From: Mucilaginibacter sp. 44-25
GTDB lineage: Bacteria; Bacteroidota; Bacteroidia; Sphingobacteriales; Sphingobacteriaceae
Length of the DNA: 64,000 nucleotides
Direction of reading: 5' to 3'
Assembly (NCBI GenBank): GCA_001898335.1
Contig: MKTS01000005.1
Location: forward strand, 62,001-126,000
Positions 6,468 to 15,327 of this stretch are shown here, in pieces. Each line of letters starts with the position of its first letter. Position 1 is the stretch's first letter. The notes beneath the pieces were generated by a model. That model had not been told where the DNA came from. It saw nothing but the letters and a program-made list of their open reading frames with translations, and searched no databases. The position numbers and the translations under genes were made by a program.

Positions 6468-8068
6468 TGCTGAGGCCGCCGCAACATACCAGCGTGCTCA
6501 TTGTAGGGGCAGGTCCATCAGGGTTAATGATGGCGGCGCAACTGCTGCGTTATGGCATACAACCGGTTATTATTGATAGTAAACCAGGCCCAACAGACCA
6601 GTCAAAAGCTTTGGCCGTGCAAGCCCGTTCGCTGGAGATCTATCGCCAAATGGGGGTGGTTGACAAAGTATTACAGGAGGGCAAGAAAGCCAAAGGCTTA
6701 GCTTACTTTAAAGATGGAGATTACCTTGCAGAGCTCGACCTTAATCAAATTGGTAGCCAGCAAACACCCTTCCCATATATACTGCTCTACCCACAAAGTA
6801 AAAACGAGCGTGTATTGCTCGATTATTTAACACAAGCAGCCTGCCCTGTTTACTGGCAAGCCTCGCTTGTAACATTACACTCATTAGGCGCCAAAAGCGA
6901 AGCAGTTTTACAAGCAGGCGGGCAAACTTACCAAATCACCTGCGATTATGTAATTGGCGCTGATGGCGCGCATAGCGCCGTGCGTAAGCAAATGGGCATG
7001 CATTTTAGTGGAGATACCTATAAGCATAAATTTTTCCTGGCTGATGTTAAATTAAGGTCGGTTATTGATGACAGCCTCATTAGTTTGTATATGGATAAGC
7101 GCGGCTTTGCCGGCTTTTTCCCTCTGCCGGAAGCCGATAGTTTCAGGATAGTAGCCAGTTTGCCCGACGAGTTAGAGGATGAAGAAAACCCAACGCTTGA
7201 GGCGGTTCTGCCTGCTTTAAACAGGATCACCAAAAGAGAGATTCATGTAGAAAAGATCAATTGGTTCACCACATATAAACTGCATCACCGTATGGCTACG
7301 CAGTTTAATGAGGGTAACTGTTTCCTGGTGGGAGATGCCGCTCACATCCACTCGCCGGTTGGCGGGCAGGGCATGAACACTGGTTTACAGGATGCTTACA
7401 ACCTTGCCTGGAAACTGGCCGCGGTGATCAATGGGAAAATAGTGCCCAATATCCTTAATACCTACGGAGAGGAGAGGATGCCGGTAGCCAAAGAATTACT
7501 GAACACTACCGACAGAGTATTCAATGTAGTTACATCCCGAAAATGGTTTGGTAATCTATTAAAGCGCTATGTGGTGCCGCGTATACTTAAGTTTGGCTGG
7601 GAGAAAGAAAGCACTCGTAATTTCTTTTTCAACCGGGCATCGCAGATCGGCATCAGCTATCGCGATAGCAAACTGACCCTTTCTTTAGGCAGACCCACAG
7701 AAATTAAAGCTGGCGACAGGCTGCCTTATTTGGAGATTTTTGATGAAAAGAAAAAGGCTAACACTGATTTGCATAGCTGGTGTGCTAAGCACGGTTTCAC
7801 ACTACTTACCTTTGGGCATGTGCAGGAGAGCTTTTTATTCACCATAGCCAAATGGCTTACCCAGGAGTACAACGGCGCTATTAACTTTTTCCATTTACCC
7901 TACTCGTCATCAAACCAGCAAGTATTCGATACCTTACAAATAGCAGAGGGCACTCGCAAGGCCATCATTGTTAGGCCGGATATGCATATCGGTTATCTCA
8001 ATGACCTGATAGATATCAGCATGATGAATAATTACCTGCGAAATATTGTTGGTTTTAAAACCCGCTAA
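6467..8068 (+). CDS. FAD-dependent aromatic monooxygenase (PheA/TfdB-like)
   Basis: The 533-residue flavoprotein belongs to the class A hydroxylase family. It has a dinucleotide-binding GAGPSG (14-19), the second motif VIGADGAHSAVR (about 161-172), and the third motif VGDAAHIHSPVGGQGMN (about 287-303), which contacts FAD ribityl and phosphate. The C-terminal 130 residues match the thioredoxin-like tail of phenol hydroxylase-type enzymes. It should use NAD(P)H and O2 to hydroxylate an aromatic or quinone-like substrate. The ATG at 6467 overlaps the preceding stop and lies just before the first beta strand; a longer in-frame extension starting at 6344 lies inside the upstream gene and is rejected. 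A ring-cleaving dioxygenase is encoded convergently nearby. Confidence 0.85.
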   Translation: MLRPPQHTSVLIVGAGPSGLMMAAQLLRYGIQPVIIDSKPGPTDQSKALAVQARSLEIYRQMGVVDKVLQEGKKAKGLAYFKDGDYLAELDLNQIGSQQTPFPYILLYPQSKNERVLLDYLTQAACPVYWQASLVTLHSLGAKSEAVLQAGGQTYQITCDYVIGADGAHSAVRKQMGMHFSGDTYKHKFFLADVKLRSVIDDSLISLYMDKRGFAGFFPLPEADSFRIVASLPDELEDEENPTLEAVLPALNRITKREIHVEKINWFTTYKLHHRMATQFNEGNCFLVGDAAHIHSPVGGQGMNTGLQDAYNLAWKLAAVINGKIVPNILNTYGEERMPVAKELLNTTDRVFNVVTSRKWFGNLLKRYVVPRILKFGWEKESTRNFFFNRASQIGISYRDSKLTLSLGRPTEIKAGDRLPYLEIFDEKKKANTDLHSWCAKHGFTLLTFGHVQESFLFTIAKWLTQEYNGAINFFHLPYSSSNQQVFDTLQIAEGTRKAIIVRPDMHIGYLNDLIDISMMNNYLRNIVGFKTR

Positions 8069-8144
8069 AAAGCTATGCCCCCGCATTGTTGCAGAGGCAT
8101 AAACACTAAACCAAACACTATTATGAAAAAAACGGGGCATGTTT

Positions 8145-8669
8145 TTATGCGGCTAATACATTCTGTTTATTTGAGGTAGCAATGCCAACAGGCTGGTAGC
8201 TGCTTATGGCTAAATGATCCTGCATTTTTACGGTGAATGTAGTTTCGCCGTTATTGGCAGATAGTACCAGGTATTCGCCTATGGTATTTAAAAGCAGTAA
8301 ATCACTGGTTATGTAATTGATGGCGACTTTGTGCGCATTTATATCCGTAATGTCAGATTCTATCAATTCCATTTGGGGTACCTCAAAATTGATGCTGTTC
8401 CCAAGTGTATCAGTAAGTACCGGTATCTTATTCTTAAGCGTCTCAATAAAGTACCCTATTACAAAACTTAGCTTGTAATGTAACGAGTTGGCCCTGCCAT
8501 CGTTATTCTTCATCTCGCTAAATGTCCTTAATACGTTGCCGGGATTATAGGCCTGTGACTTTAACAGAAATTCCCGGTAAGATGCCGAGAGGATACTGCG
8601 CTCAAAATCCGTTTTGGATGATGAGTCGATAATCTGTTTATAGGTAAGTTTAATGATAGCTTTAGACAT
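8145..8669 (-). CDS. Hypothetical protein, 174 aa, family not recognised
   Basis: I do not recognise this protein. It has no signal peptide or membrane segment. The N-terminal half is helical (TYKQIIDSSSKTDFERSI, and SLHYKLSFVIGYFIETLKNKI). The C-terminal half is beta-rich (NSINFEVPQMELI, GEYLVLSANNGETTFTVKMQ), suggesting a small two-part cytosolic protein. It is the last gene of a minus-strand group that begins with a two-component system and a dioxygenase. The 53-bp gap to the dioxygenase gene allows co-transcription. Codon use looks like that of its neighbours. Confidence 0.7.
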   Translation of the reverse strand: MSKAIIKLTYKQIIDSSSKTDFERSILSASYREFLLKSQAYNPGNVLRTFSEMKNNDGRANSLHYKLSFVIGYFIETLKNKIPVLTDTLGNSINFEVPQMELIESDITDINAHKVAINYITSDLLLLNTIGEYLVLSANNGETTFTVKMQDHLAISSYQPVGIATSNKQNVLAA

Positions 8670-8722
8670 AGCGGTAGCTTTTTTTTGTGATTGATATTTG
8701 ATGTTGTCCCGGTGATTTATAT

Positions 8723-9451
8723 CTATAATGCAATGCCAAATGTATAAGTGCCCGTGTAGCCTGCTGCAATGCTGCCTGTTAAAGATGGCGTTTCGTTAGC
8801 CAGGTCCGTAGCCGAGTTCCCCAGAATGCCGTCATTAGCGTTACGGGTGGTGTTTACCCCTACGCCGTAATGCGTATGCACCGCATCAGATATATTTTCA
8901 GGAAAGGCAAACTGGGCGGTCTTTTTTAATACATTGCTTACAAATATCTCGAAGTGGATATGTGTTGCCCGGCCCTGGTACCAGCCCGGATAAACTGTGG
9001 TAAAAGTTACAGCACCCTTAGCATCTGTAGTTTGATAACCGCGTAAGAAAGTTTCGCCTACAAAGCTTTTACCGTTTTGGTTGCCATAGCCCGAGTAGTA
9101 GCCATCTTTACTGCAATGCCATATATCAACTCGTGCATTCTGCACAACATTACAATTATCGTTGGTATTTACTACCAATAAGTTAAACACTAACGGAACG
9201 CCTGTTTGTCCGCCGGTAATGTCTGACCGGTCAAGCGGATTTTTCAACTCACCGCCGGGATAGGGATATGGCCCTTCTACTTCAGTTGGCGTTACGCGGC
9301 AGGCACTGCTGCCTGCATTAGTATCAGCCGATGTGGTAGTACCGGTACTATCTATCGCCGTATCTGCCGAATCTTTTTTACAGGCATCTAACAGCATGGG
9401 CGTTGCCGCGGCGGCGATGGCGAATGATCTTAAAAAGTGTTTACGTTCCAT
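8723..9451 (-). CDS. Secreted/lipoprotein intradiol ring-cleavage dioxygenase
   Basis: The 242-residue protein has an N-terminal export signal (RKHFLRSFAIAAAATPMLLDAC) with Tat-like RK-x-F and a lipobox-like cysteine at 24, then a Ser/Thr/Asp-rich linker. The catalytic part begins CRVTPTEVEGPYPYPGG (51-67) and carries WHCSKDGYYSGY (111-122) and YPGWYQGRATHIHFEIF (154-170). By family comparison Y118 or Y119, Y158, H164 and H166 would bind the non-haem Fe(III). Such enzymes insert O2 between the two hydroxylated carbons of catechols. Lipid-anchored versions are known in Bacteroidota but their natural substrates are poorly defined. It is followed by an orphan gene and preceded by a LytTR system on the same strand. 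Confidence 0.85.
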   Translation of the reverse strand: MERKHFLRSFAIAAAATPMLLDACKKDSADTAIDSTGTTTSADTNAGSSACRVTPTEVEGPYPYPGGELKNPLDRSDITGGQTGVPLVFNLLVVNTNDNCNVVQNARVDIWHCSKDGYYSGYGNQNGKSFVGETFLRGYQTTDAKGAVTFTTVYPGWYQGRATHIHFEIFVSNVLKKTAQFAFPENISDAVHTHYGVGVNTTRNANDGILGNSATDLANETPSLTGSIAAGYTGTYTFGIAL

Positions 9452-9560
9452 ATTACAGAATTAGCAGGGGTGTGCATTTATTTGTTTCTGTAAAAGTAGA
9501 ACGTAGCCGGAGAGGACTGAAACGTGTATCGGTAAACGCCTGTTTTGTATCGATTACGCT

Positions 9561-10256
9561 TTACTTCATCCAGTTACGGACGAAATCAGCATAGCTATCG
9601 CTCACCGGCAATTCAATAGCAGGTAGTTTAACCTTACGGTTTTGTATGGAGATGATCTTGTTTACAGGCACAATATAACTACGGTGTATACGCTGAAACC
9701 TACCTTCCGGAAGTTTCTCTAAAACCCGTTTAAGCGGCATGAGTGTAAGGATAGTTTTATCAAACTGCAGGTGTATCTTAATATAGTCTTCCATACTTTC
9801 TATGTATTCAATATCCTTATGGTTTATCTTCACCATTTTGTACTCCGAATACACATAAAGGCTTTCACCTTCGCCATCACCGTTGGTAGCGTTTTTGTAG
9901 CGATGATAGTCGGTCGCTTTTTCAATAGCCTTACCAAAACGTGCAACGTCAATAGGCTTAAGCAGGTAATCTATGGCCTCCAATTCAAAACCTTCAAAAG
10001 CGAAGTTTTTATAGGCGGTAGTAAATATTACCATCGGCTTTTTCTCCAGCGCACGCACCAGGTCAATGCCGGTAATATCGGGCATATTAATGTCTATGAA
10101 TAGCAGATCAATGGCAGTGTTACGCAGGTATTCAGCGCCGGCTATGGCATCCTCAAAAGTTTGCGCCAGGCTAAGCGAAGGAAATTTGGAGATGTAGTTT
10201 TTCATCAGTTCCAACGCCAGCGGCTCATCATCTATGGCAACACATTTCAATTGCAT
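9561..10256 (-). CDS. LytTR-family response regulator
   Basis: The 231-residue protein has a CheY-like receiver (1-120) with acidic pair D9/D10, phospho-acceptor D55 in LFIDINMPD, and the lysine of DYLLKPI. A linker leads to a LytTR DNA-binding domain (about 133-231) containing GEGESLYVYSEYKMVKI, IHRSYIVPVNKI and ELPVSDSY. The family binds short direct repeats upstream of target promoters. It lies 5 bp downstream of the histidine kinase gene, its obvious partner. The next gene on the same strand is the intradiol dioxygenase, 109 bp away, a possible target. Confidence 0.92.
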   Translation of the reverse strand: MQLKCVAIDDEPLALELMKNYISKFPSLSLAQTFEDAIAGAEYLRNTAIDLLFIDINMPDITGIDLVRALEKKPMVIFTTAYKNFAFEGFELEAIDYLLKPIDVARFGKAIEKATDYHRYKNATNGDGEGESLYVYSEYKMVKINHKDIEYIESMEDYIKIHLQFDKTILTLMPLKRVLEKLPEGRFQRIHRSYIVPVNKIISIQNRKVKLPAIELPVSDSYADFVRNWMK

Positions 10257-10261
10257 AACTA

Positions 10262-11473
10262 TCAGCTGTATAAAGTGAGTATAACGGTAAATTGGTCATT
10301 TTCCTCATTAATGTTAAGGATATGTTTACCGGGATAAAGATATTTAAGGCGTTCACGCGTGTTGTTGATGCCGATGCCTGTACGTTCAAGGTTTTGCTTA
10401 CGCTCAAATATGGGGTTTACGCAAAAGAACACAATAGCATCGGGCTTTACCAGCAGGTTAATGTCGATATTGCTTTGGTGCTGTTTGCTTATGCCGTATT
10501 TAAAAACATTCTCCACGAAAGTCATCAGCAGTATAGGCGCTATCTTTCTATTCGTCAGATCGCCTTGTACGGTAAAGCTAACAACAGTTTTGGCACCCAG
10601 GCGCAAGCGCTGCAGATCAATGTAGTTGGCAATGCAGCTCACCTCGTTCTGGAGGTCAACAAAATCTTCTTTCACCTCATCGGTAACATAGCGCATAATG
10701 TTCGATAGCTTCATGATACTATCTGCCGTGTGCTCATTGTTGGTGATAGCAAGCGTATAGATATTATTAAGTGTGTTAAACAAAAAATGCGGGTTGATCT
10801 GGGCTTTTAGAAATGATAATTCCGCGCTCGCTTTTTCGGCTTCAGCGCTAATGGCCCGCTGCTCGGTAGTTTGCCATTGTACCACAGTTTTGATAGCAGT
10901 ACTCAAGGCCATGATCATCAGGAACAGGAACAAGCTTGACGAATCAAAATGCCTCCTTCTGCCATTGCGCCATCGCTCCCTAAACTGGGGCGGTGGCATT
11001 CCGCCGGGAGATATTCGGGCTCTTTGATTACTGTCAGGCTGCTGCATGTTTTGTGGCGGCGGTGACTGTTGTCCATTGCTATCCGGCTTAAAATTGAGAG
11101 AAGCGCCCGCCGGAAAACCCATCGGTGGCTGGCCAAATTGCGATGCGGCCATTTGTGCAAAGGCCTTTTTGTTTATGCTATGTAGTAGCTTATCGTAAGG
11201 TTTAAGTACATATACAGCGCTAAGTAAACAACAGCAAATAATAGCATAATCGATATACTTTTTCCTGAGAAAGAACCGAGGAAAAAGAAAGTTAGTATTG
11301 AGATAAAACAGGGCGATATAAGTAGCACAGAACAGCCAATAATACGGCGACGCGATGATAGTGCCCATAGAAACATTGCCATCGGGGCCGTTAAGGAACA
11401 ACAGCGGAAAAGCCATGAACAATAGCCAGCAGGCTAAATGTATGAGTACCGAAAAAGTTTTTAAGCGTAGCAT
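10262..11473 (-). CDS. LytS-type sensor histidine kinase (His_kinase family)
   Basis: The protein is about 403 residues from the ATG at 11473; a TTG two codons upstream is possible but less likely. Four membrane segments lie near residues 10-28, 43-65, 75-93 and 180-198. They are followed by a coiled linker and the His_kinase motif FLKAQINPHFLFNTLNNIY, whose histidine is the phosphate acceptor, and then by an ATPase domain with the GIGINNTRERL glycine loop. Between segments 3 and 4 is an unusual low-complexity loop of about 85 residues, rich in Pro, Gln, Asn and then Arg (RWRNGRRRHF), predicted to face the periplasm. It is cotranscribed with the LytTR regulator. Confidence 0.9.
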   Translation of the reverse strand: MLRLKTFSVLIHLACWLLFMAFPLLFLNGPDGNVSMGTIIASPYYWLFCATYIALFYLNTNFLFPRFFLRKKYIDYAIICCCLLSAVYVLKPYDKLLHSINKKAFAQMAASQFGQPPMGFPAGASLNFKPDSNGQQSPPPQNMQQPDSNQRARISPGGMPPPQFRERWRNGRRRHFDSSSLFLFLMIMALSTAIKTVVQWQTTEQRAISAEAEKASAELSFLKAQINPHFLFNTLNNIYTLAITNNEHTADSIMKLSNIMRYVTDEVKEDFVDLQNEVSCIANYIDLQRLRLGAKTVVSFTVQGDLTNRKIAPILLMTFVENVFKYGISKQHQSNIDINLLVKPDAIVFFCVNPIFERKQNLERTGIGINNTRERLKYLYPGKHILNINEENDQFTVILTLYS

Positions 11474-11543
11474 CCCCAAAAGAATGGTTAATCAGCTTAA
11501 AAATAAGTAAAGTATCGGTAAGCAGGCAGTATGTGTAGACGAA

Positions 11544-12143
11544 TTACCCGTGTATGGTTTCGGCTTTGCCGTAGTTTTGTATCACCTGCGCTTCGTAAGC
11601 CAAAAATTCCGCCCAGCGTTTGTCAACATCTACCTCAACAGCGTATTTTTTTGCCAGCCGGATGAACATGGCATAATGCGTTGCCTCGCTCACCATCAAT
11701 TCATAGTAAAAATCCGCTAATTCCTTATCATTAATATTGTCAGACAGCACCTTAAAGCGTTCGCAGCTACGCGCCTCTATCATGGCAGAAAATAACAACC
11801 GGTCTATCAATTGTGCCTCGCGCCCGCCCCCTATAATGATAAACTTACGCAGCTCGTTCACATAATTGTCTTTACGTTCGCGGCCCAAAGTATAACCGCG
11901 TTGAATAATGATCTGATGAACGCGTTTAAAGTGTTCCATTTCTTCCTGCACCAGGTCAGTCATTTCCTGCACCAGGTCGCTAAGGTTGGGGTTTTGTACA
12001 ATTAACGTAATGGCGTTGCTGGCCGCTTTTTGTTCGCAAAAGGCATGGTCGGTAAGCAACTCTTCAATGTTACTTTCCACAACGTTCTTTACCCACAGAG
12101 GGTCGGTTGGTAATTGCAGCTTTAAAATCGTTTTCTCATTCAC
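11544..12143 (-). CDS. miaE: tRNA-(ms2io6A)-hydroxylase-like protein MiaE
   Basis: The 199-residue ferritin-like di-iron protein belongs to the MiaE family, which hydroxylates the isopentenyl group of ms2i6A37 in tRNAs reading UNN codons. Candidate iron ligands are spaced as expected: E37, E68/H71 (EEMEHFKRVH), E123 (MIEARSCERF) and E153/H156 (SEATHY). The GTG at 12143 is the start; a perfect TATCTTTG box on the minus strand ends five bases before it, which supports the choice. It stands alone between the kinase and the gldJ terminator. Confidence 0.9.
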   Translation of the reverse strand: MNEKTILKLQLPTDPLWVKNVVESNIEELLTDHAFCEQKAASNAITLIVQNPNLSDLVQEMTDLVQEEMEHFKRVHQIIIQRGYTLGRERKDNYVNELRKFIIIGGGREAQLIDRLLFSAMIEARSCERFKVLSDNINDKELADFYYELMVSEATHYAMFIRLAKKYAVEVDVDKRWAEFLAYEAQVIQNYGKAETIHG

Positions 12144-12148
12144 AACAA

Positions 12149-12156
12149 CAAAGATA
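12149..12156 (-). promoter_or_regulatory. TAnnTTTG -7 box of miaE
   Basis: TATCTTTG on the minus strand is separated from the GTG start by five bases (TTGTT), so transcription would start at or beside the first codon. Confidence 0.6.
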
Positions 12157-12210
12157 GGGGTTAAAAGCAGAAAGGTGAAAGACTAAAGGCAAAAGCAAAA
12201 CATCGCTGTA

Positions 12211-12246
12211 AAACAAAAAAGCCGCCTCTTAAATAAGAAGCGGCTT
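12211..12246 (-). terminator. Intrinsic terminator of gldJ
   Basis: AAGCCGC/GCGGCTT outer arms (12219-12225, 12240-12246) enclose an inner TCTT/AAGA stem with one mismatch and an AAAT loop. On the minus strand the stem is followed by a long T-tract (complement of the A-rich 12211-12218), 20 bp after the gldJ stop. Confidence 0.88.
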
Positions 12247-12266
12247 CAGATATTTTGCATTACTAA

Positions 12267-13919
12267 TTAGCGTGCCTTAAAATTCTTGGCTTTTTTAACC
12301 GGCAAGTGAGGCTTCCCCTGCGGATGTATCTCCGGCGCTCCCACCATGGTCATGGCGCAACGGAAACCAACTTCGGCGCTTGATTCGTCCTGGTCCATAA
12401 AGCGGCGCGCGGCAGGGTTTAGCCAGTAAGCCATATCATTCCATGAACCGCCTTTGTACACCTTAGAGTGGTTATTCACCAAAGTAGTGGTGCCATAAAG
12501 CGCCGTATTAACGGTATCATTAAACCCACGGTAATCGGCTGTGTATGCTTTACCCGCTAAAGGGTCTTTGGTTTGCGGGGTAGCTGCTCCAGCCTGCCCG
12601 TTGTTACCATTGGCACCCTGCTGCTGGTTAGCTGCAGCCTGCCCACCCTGTTGCATGGACAGCATCTCGCTGTATTTAAGTTTTTTATTTGAACGTGCCG
12701 GGTCTTTTATAGGCCGGCCGTATTTATCTTTCGCGTAAAGGCCTTTTGATGGGTCAGAAAGGCGTTTATTGGAAAACTCGTTACCACGGAAAGGGTTAAA
12801 ATCGTCCACCTCTTCAAATGAGGTTTGGCGGTAGGTATCTGCCACCCATTCGTTTACGTTTCCGGCCATGTTATACAAACCAAAATCATTAGGTTCGTAT
12901 GAACGTACCGGAGCGGTAATGTCGGCCTTATCATTCAAACCACCGCCAACACCCGCGTTGTCGCCGCTGCCGCGTTTAAAGTTGGCCAATATTAAACCCC
13001 TGGTCTTGCTTTTTGGAGAGCGTACGCCAAGGCCGTTCCATGGGTATATTTTACCATCGTTAATATTTTCAAACTGGGTGTTACCGGCCAGGGCCAGAGC
13101 AGCATACTCCCACTCTGCCTCTGAAGGCAGGCGGTAACCTTGTTTCAGCACACCATCCTCCATACGTACAGGGCGTACAGCGCGGCCATTTTTGCCGGTT
13201 CCTGTGTTTTTGGCGTTCGGGTTAAGATCAGGTATCATTTTCTTACCATCAACACCTTGTCCGCGATATTGTCCGTTCAGGTAAATGTCAGTATTAAATG
13301 GCTGGCCCGAACCTGCCGACGCGTTACCCTGCCCCTGCTTTCCTGCATTATCTTTCCAGGTAACCAGGTTACCGCGCTCACGCAGTATGTTCTCATTGGT
13401 ACGGTCAGTTCTCCATACGCAATATTCCTGTGCCTGGTCCCAGCTTACGCCTACTACCGGATAGTCTTGAAAAGCCGGGTGACGAAGGTAATTATCAACG
13501 TAAGGTTCGTTGTAAGACAGCGGCCTGCGCCACACCAAAGTATCCGGCAGGGCATTATAATAAAGTTCCTGGTCGTTAGGAAAAGTAATATTTATCCAGT
13601 GCAGGTAATCGAGCCAGTCCTGGTTAGATACCTCTGTTTCATCCATATAAAATGAAGGCACGGTAACCCTGCGCCTAACGTTGTTATATTCATAGGTAAT
13701 ATCCTGGTCGGCACTGCCACCCAGTACAAAAGTACCGCCTTCTATAGGTACAAGGCCCGGGCCGGGGGTTGGGTGCGTTTGTCTGAAACGCAAATAACCG
13801 CCGTTGGTCCTGTCATTATAGGTCATGCCGGTTTTTTGCGATTGCTCCTTTTTACTGCAGCTGCTAAGCATCACACCTAAACCCAACATCACTAAAGCAG
13901 TATTAGTAATTACTCTCAT
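12267..13919 (-). CDS. gldJ: Gliding motility/T9SS lipoprotein GldJ
   Basis: The 550-residue lipoprotein has signal MRVITNTALVMLGLGVMLSSC with a lipobox cysteine at 21. It has a formylglycine-generating-enzyme-like (SUMF1) fold: PIEGGTFVLGGS (about 58-69), DETEVSNQDWLDYL (about 93-106), YPVVGVSWDQAQEYCVWR (about 153-170), GYRLPSEAEWEYAAL and, near the end, VYKGGSWND and FRCAM. GldJ is an essential type IX secretion and gliding component in Flavobacterium and probably lacks sulfatase-activating activity. A Gln/Asn/Gly-rich insertion (about 425-445, QQGGQAAANQQQGANG) interrupts the fold. It is divergent from porV, the T9SS outer membrane shuttle. Confidence 0.9.
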   Translation of the reverse strand: MRVITNTALVMLGLGVMLSSCSKKEQSQKTGMTYNDRTNGGYLRFRQTHPTPGPGLVPIEGGTFVLGGSADQDITYEYNNVRRRVTVPSFYMDETEVSNQDWLDYLHWINITFPNDQELYYNALPDTLVWRRPLSYNEPYVDNYLRHPAFQDYPVVGVSWDQAQEYCVWRTDRTNENILRERGNLVTWKDNAGKQGQGNASAGSGQPFNTDIYLNGQYRGQGVDGKKMIPDLNPNAKNTGTGKNGRAVRPVRMEDGVLKQGYRLPSEAEWEYAALALAGNTQFENINDGKIYPWNGLGVRSPKSKTRGLILANFKRGSGDNAGVGGGLNDKADITAPVRSYEPNDFGLYNMAGNVNEWVADTYRQTSFEEVDDFNPFRGNEFSNKRLSDPSKGLYAKDKYGRPIKDPARSNKKLKYSEMLSMQQGGQAAANQQQGANGNNGQAGAATPQTKDPLAGKAYTADYRGFNDTVNTALYGTTTLVNNHSKVYKGGSWNDMAYWLNPAARRFMDQDESSAEVGFRCAMTMVGAPEIHPQGKPHLPVKKAKNFKAR

Positions 13920-14148
13920 GTTTATTTTGTAAATATTTGCTGGTAAATTTATAAAAAAATCAATAACAAATGCTCGTGTTAGAGGGCATGGGCAAAGCCG
14001 TTTACACCCTGTGGCTTTTTTAAACGGATAAAACCTACCGGCGGTTACAATTATTTGTACAAAATGGTAAAGCCACTGCTCTGTTATTACGTATAATAGC
14101 GTATTATTTTTTGTTACTTATTAAAAATAATAAGATTAAATTGCACCA

Positions 14149-15327
14149 ATGAATTTTTTGAACACTAAGCACCTTGCACTAATTATATTGCTCGGCTTTC
14201 CTGCTTTCGCAGAAGCACAAAGTTCAACCAATGGTAGTGGCGCCAACGCCATACCTACGGCGGTGCCTTTCCTTAACATCACGCCCGATTCACGCTCGGG
14301 CGCCATGGGCGATGCAGGCGTTGCGCTGTCGCCTGATGTTAACGCCAATTACTGGAACCCCGCTAAACTGGCATTCTTAGAAGAAAACCACAATATATCG
14401 GTATCATACAGCCCATGGCTGCGTAACCTGGTGCCTGATGTTAGCCTCTCTTACCTCAGTTACGCGCATAAGATTGACGAGCGCAACAGCATTGGCGCAT
14501 CATTACGATATTTTAACCTGGGCTCGATACAATTGATCGATGGGAACCAAACCGACCAAGGCTCTTACACGCCCAATGAACTCGCGCTTGACGTAGCTTT
14601 CGCGCGTAAATTTGGCAATAACCTGTCGTTAGGCTTGCAGGCACGCTATATTTATTCCAACTTTAGTAACGGTTCGTTCGTTACCGGGGGCAGCCAAACC
14701 AACAAGGCGGGAAAAGCTTTCGCGGCAGGCGTATCGCTATATTATGTTAAAGGTTATGGCGATAACAAAACCTTTTCATTTGGTACCAATATCTCTAACA
14801 TAGGAACCAAAATAAGCTACGCGGATAACGGCCCCTCATACTTCCTGCCTACCAACTTAAAATTAGGCGTGGCCAATTCATGGAGTATTGATAGTTTGAG
14901 CAAGTTTACTGTAGCATTTGATGTGAATAAGCTACTGGTACCCACCCCGCCCATACGCGATAACCAAGGCAATATCATTAAAGGGCATGATGATAATGTA
15001 TCTGTTCCTGCCGGTATATTCCAGTCGTTTGGCGATGCCCCGGGTGGGTTCAGTGAGGAGCTTAAAGAGTTTACCCTCTCGCCCGCGGTAGAGTATATGT
15101 ATAACGACCTGCTGGCGGTGCGTGCCGGATATTTTTACGAGAACCCCCAAAAGGGAGGGCGCCATTACCTTACCACCGGTTTTGGAGTAAAGTATAAAGA
15201 TTACCGGTTTGATTTCGCTTACCTTATTGCCAGCCAGCAGAACAGCCCGCTGGCAAACACCCTGCGTTTTACTCTGTCGGCCAGTTTCGGCGGTACAGGC
15301 AACGCGTCAACAGCAGCAAAAAAATAA
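14149..15327 (+). CDS. porV: Type IX secretion outer membrane protein PorV
   Basis: The 392-residue protein has a clear signal peptide (ALIILLGFPAFAEAQ) and then NAIPTAVPFLNITPDSRSGAMGDAGVAL, the signature PorV N-terminus shared with FadL-like barrels. The rest is a beta-barrel pattern of alternating strands ending in an aromatic strand (NTLRFTLSASFGG). PorV receives T9SS cargo from the translocon and passes it to the sortase PorU for anchoring. No porU lies next to it here, although in Flavobacterium porU, porV and gldJ are neighbours. The stop overlaps the ispF start (TAATG). Confidence 0.92.
   Translation: MNFLNTKHLALIILLGFPAFAEAQSSTNGSGANAIPTAVPFLNITPDSRSGAMGDAGVALSPDVNANYWNPAKLAFLEENHNISVSYSPWLRNLVPDVSLSYLSYAHKIDERNSIGASLRYFNLGSIQLIDGNQTDQGSYTPNELALDVAFARKFGNNLSLGLQARYIYSNFSNGSFVTGGSQTNKAGKAFAAGVSLYYVKGYGDNKTFSFGTNISNIGTKISYADNGPSYFLPTNLKLGVANSWSIDSLSKFTVAFDVNKLLVPTPPIRDNQGNIIKGHDDNVSVPAGIFQSFGDAPGGFSEELKEFTLSPAVEYMYNDLLAVRAGYFYENPQKGGRHYLTTGFGVKYKDYRFDFAYLIASQQNSPLANTLRFTLSASFGGTGNASTAAKK

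Noticed and set aside
8074..8140. ATGCC(CC)/GGGGCAT and GGCATA inverted repeats between the monooxygenase and the 174-aa gene
   Set aside because: The arms are short, can pair in alternative ways and lack a clear T-tract. They may be a weak terminator but the evidence is too thin to list.
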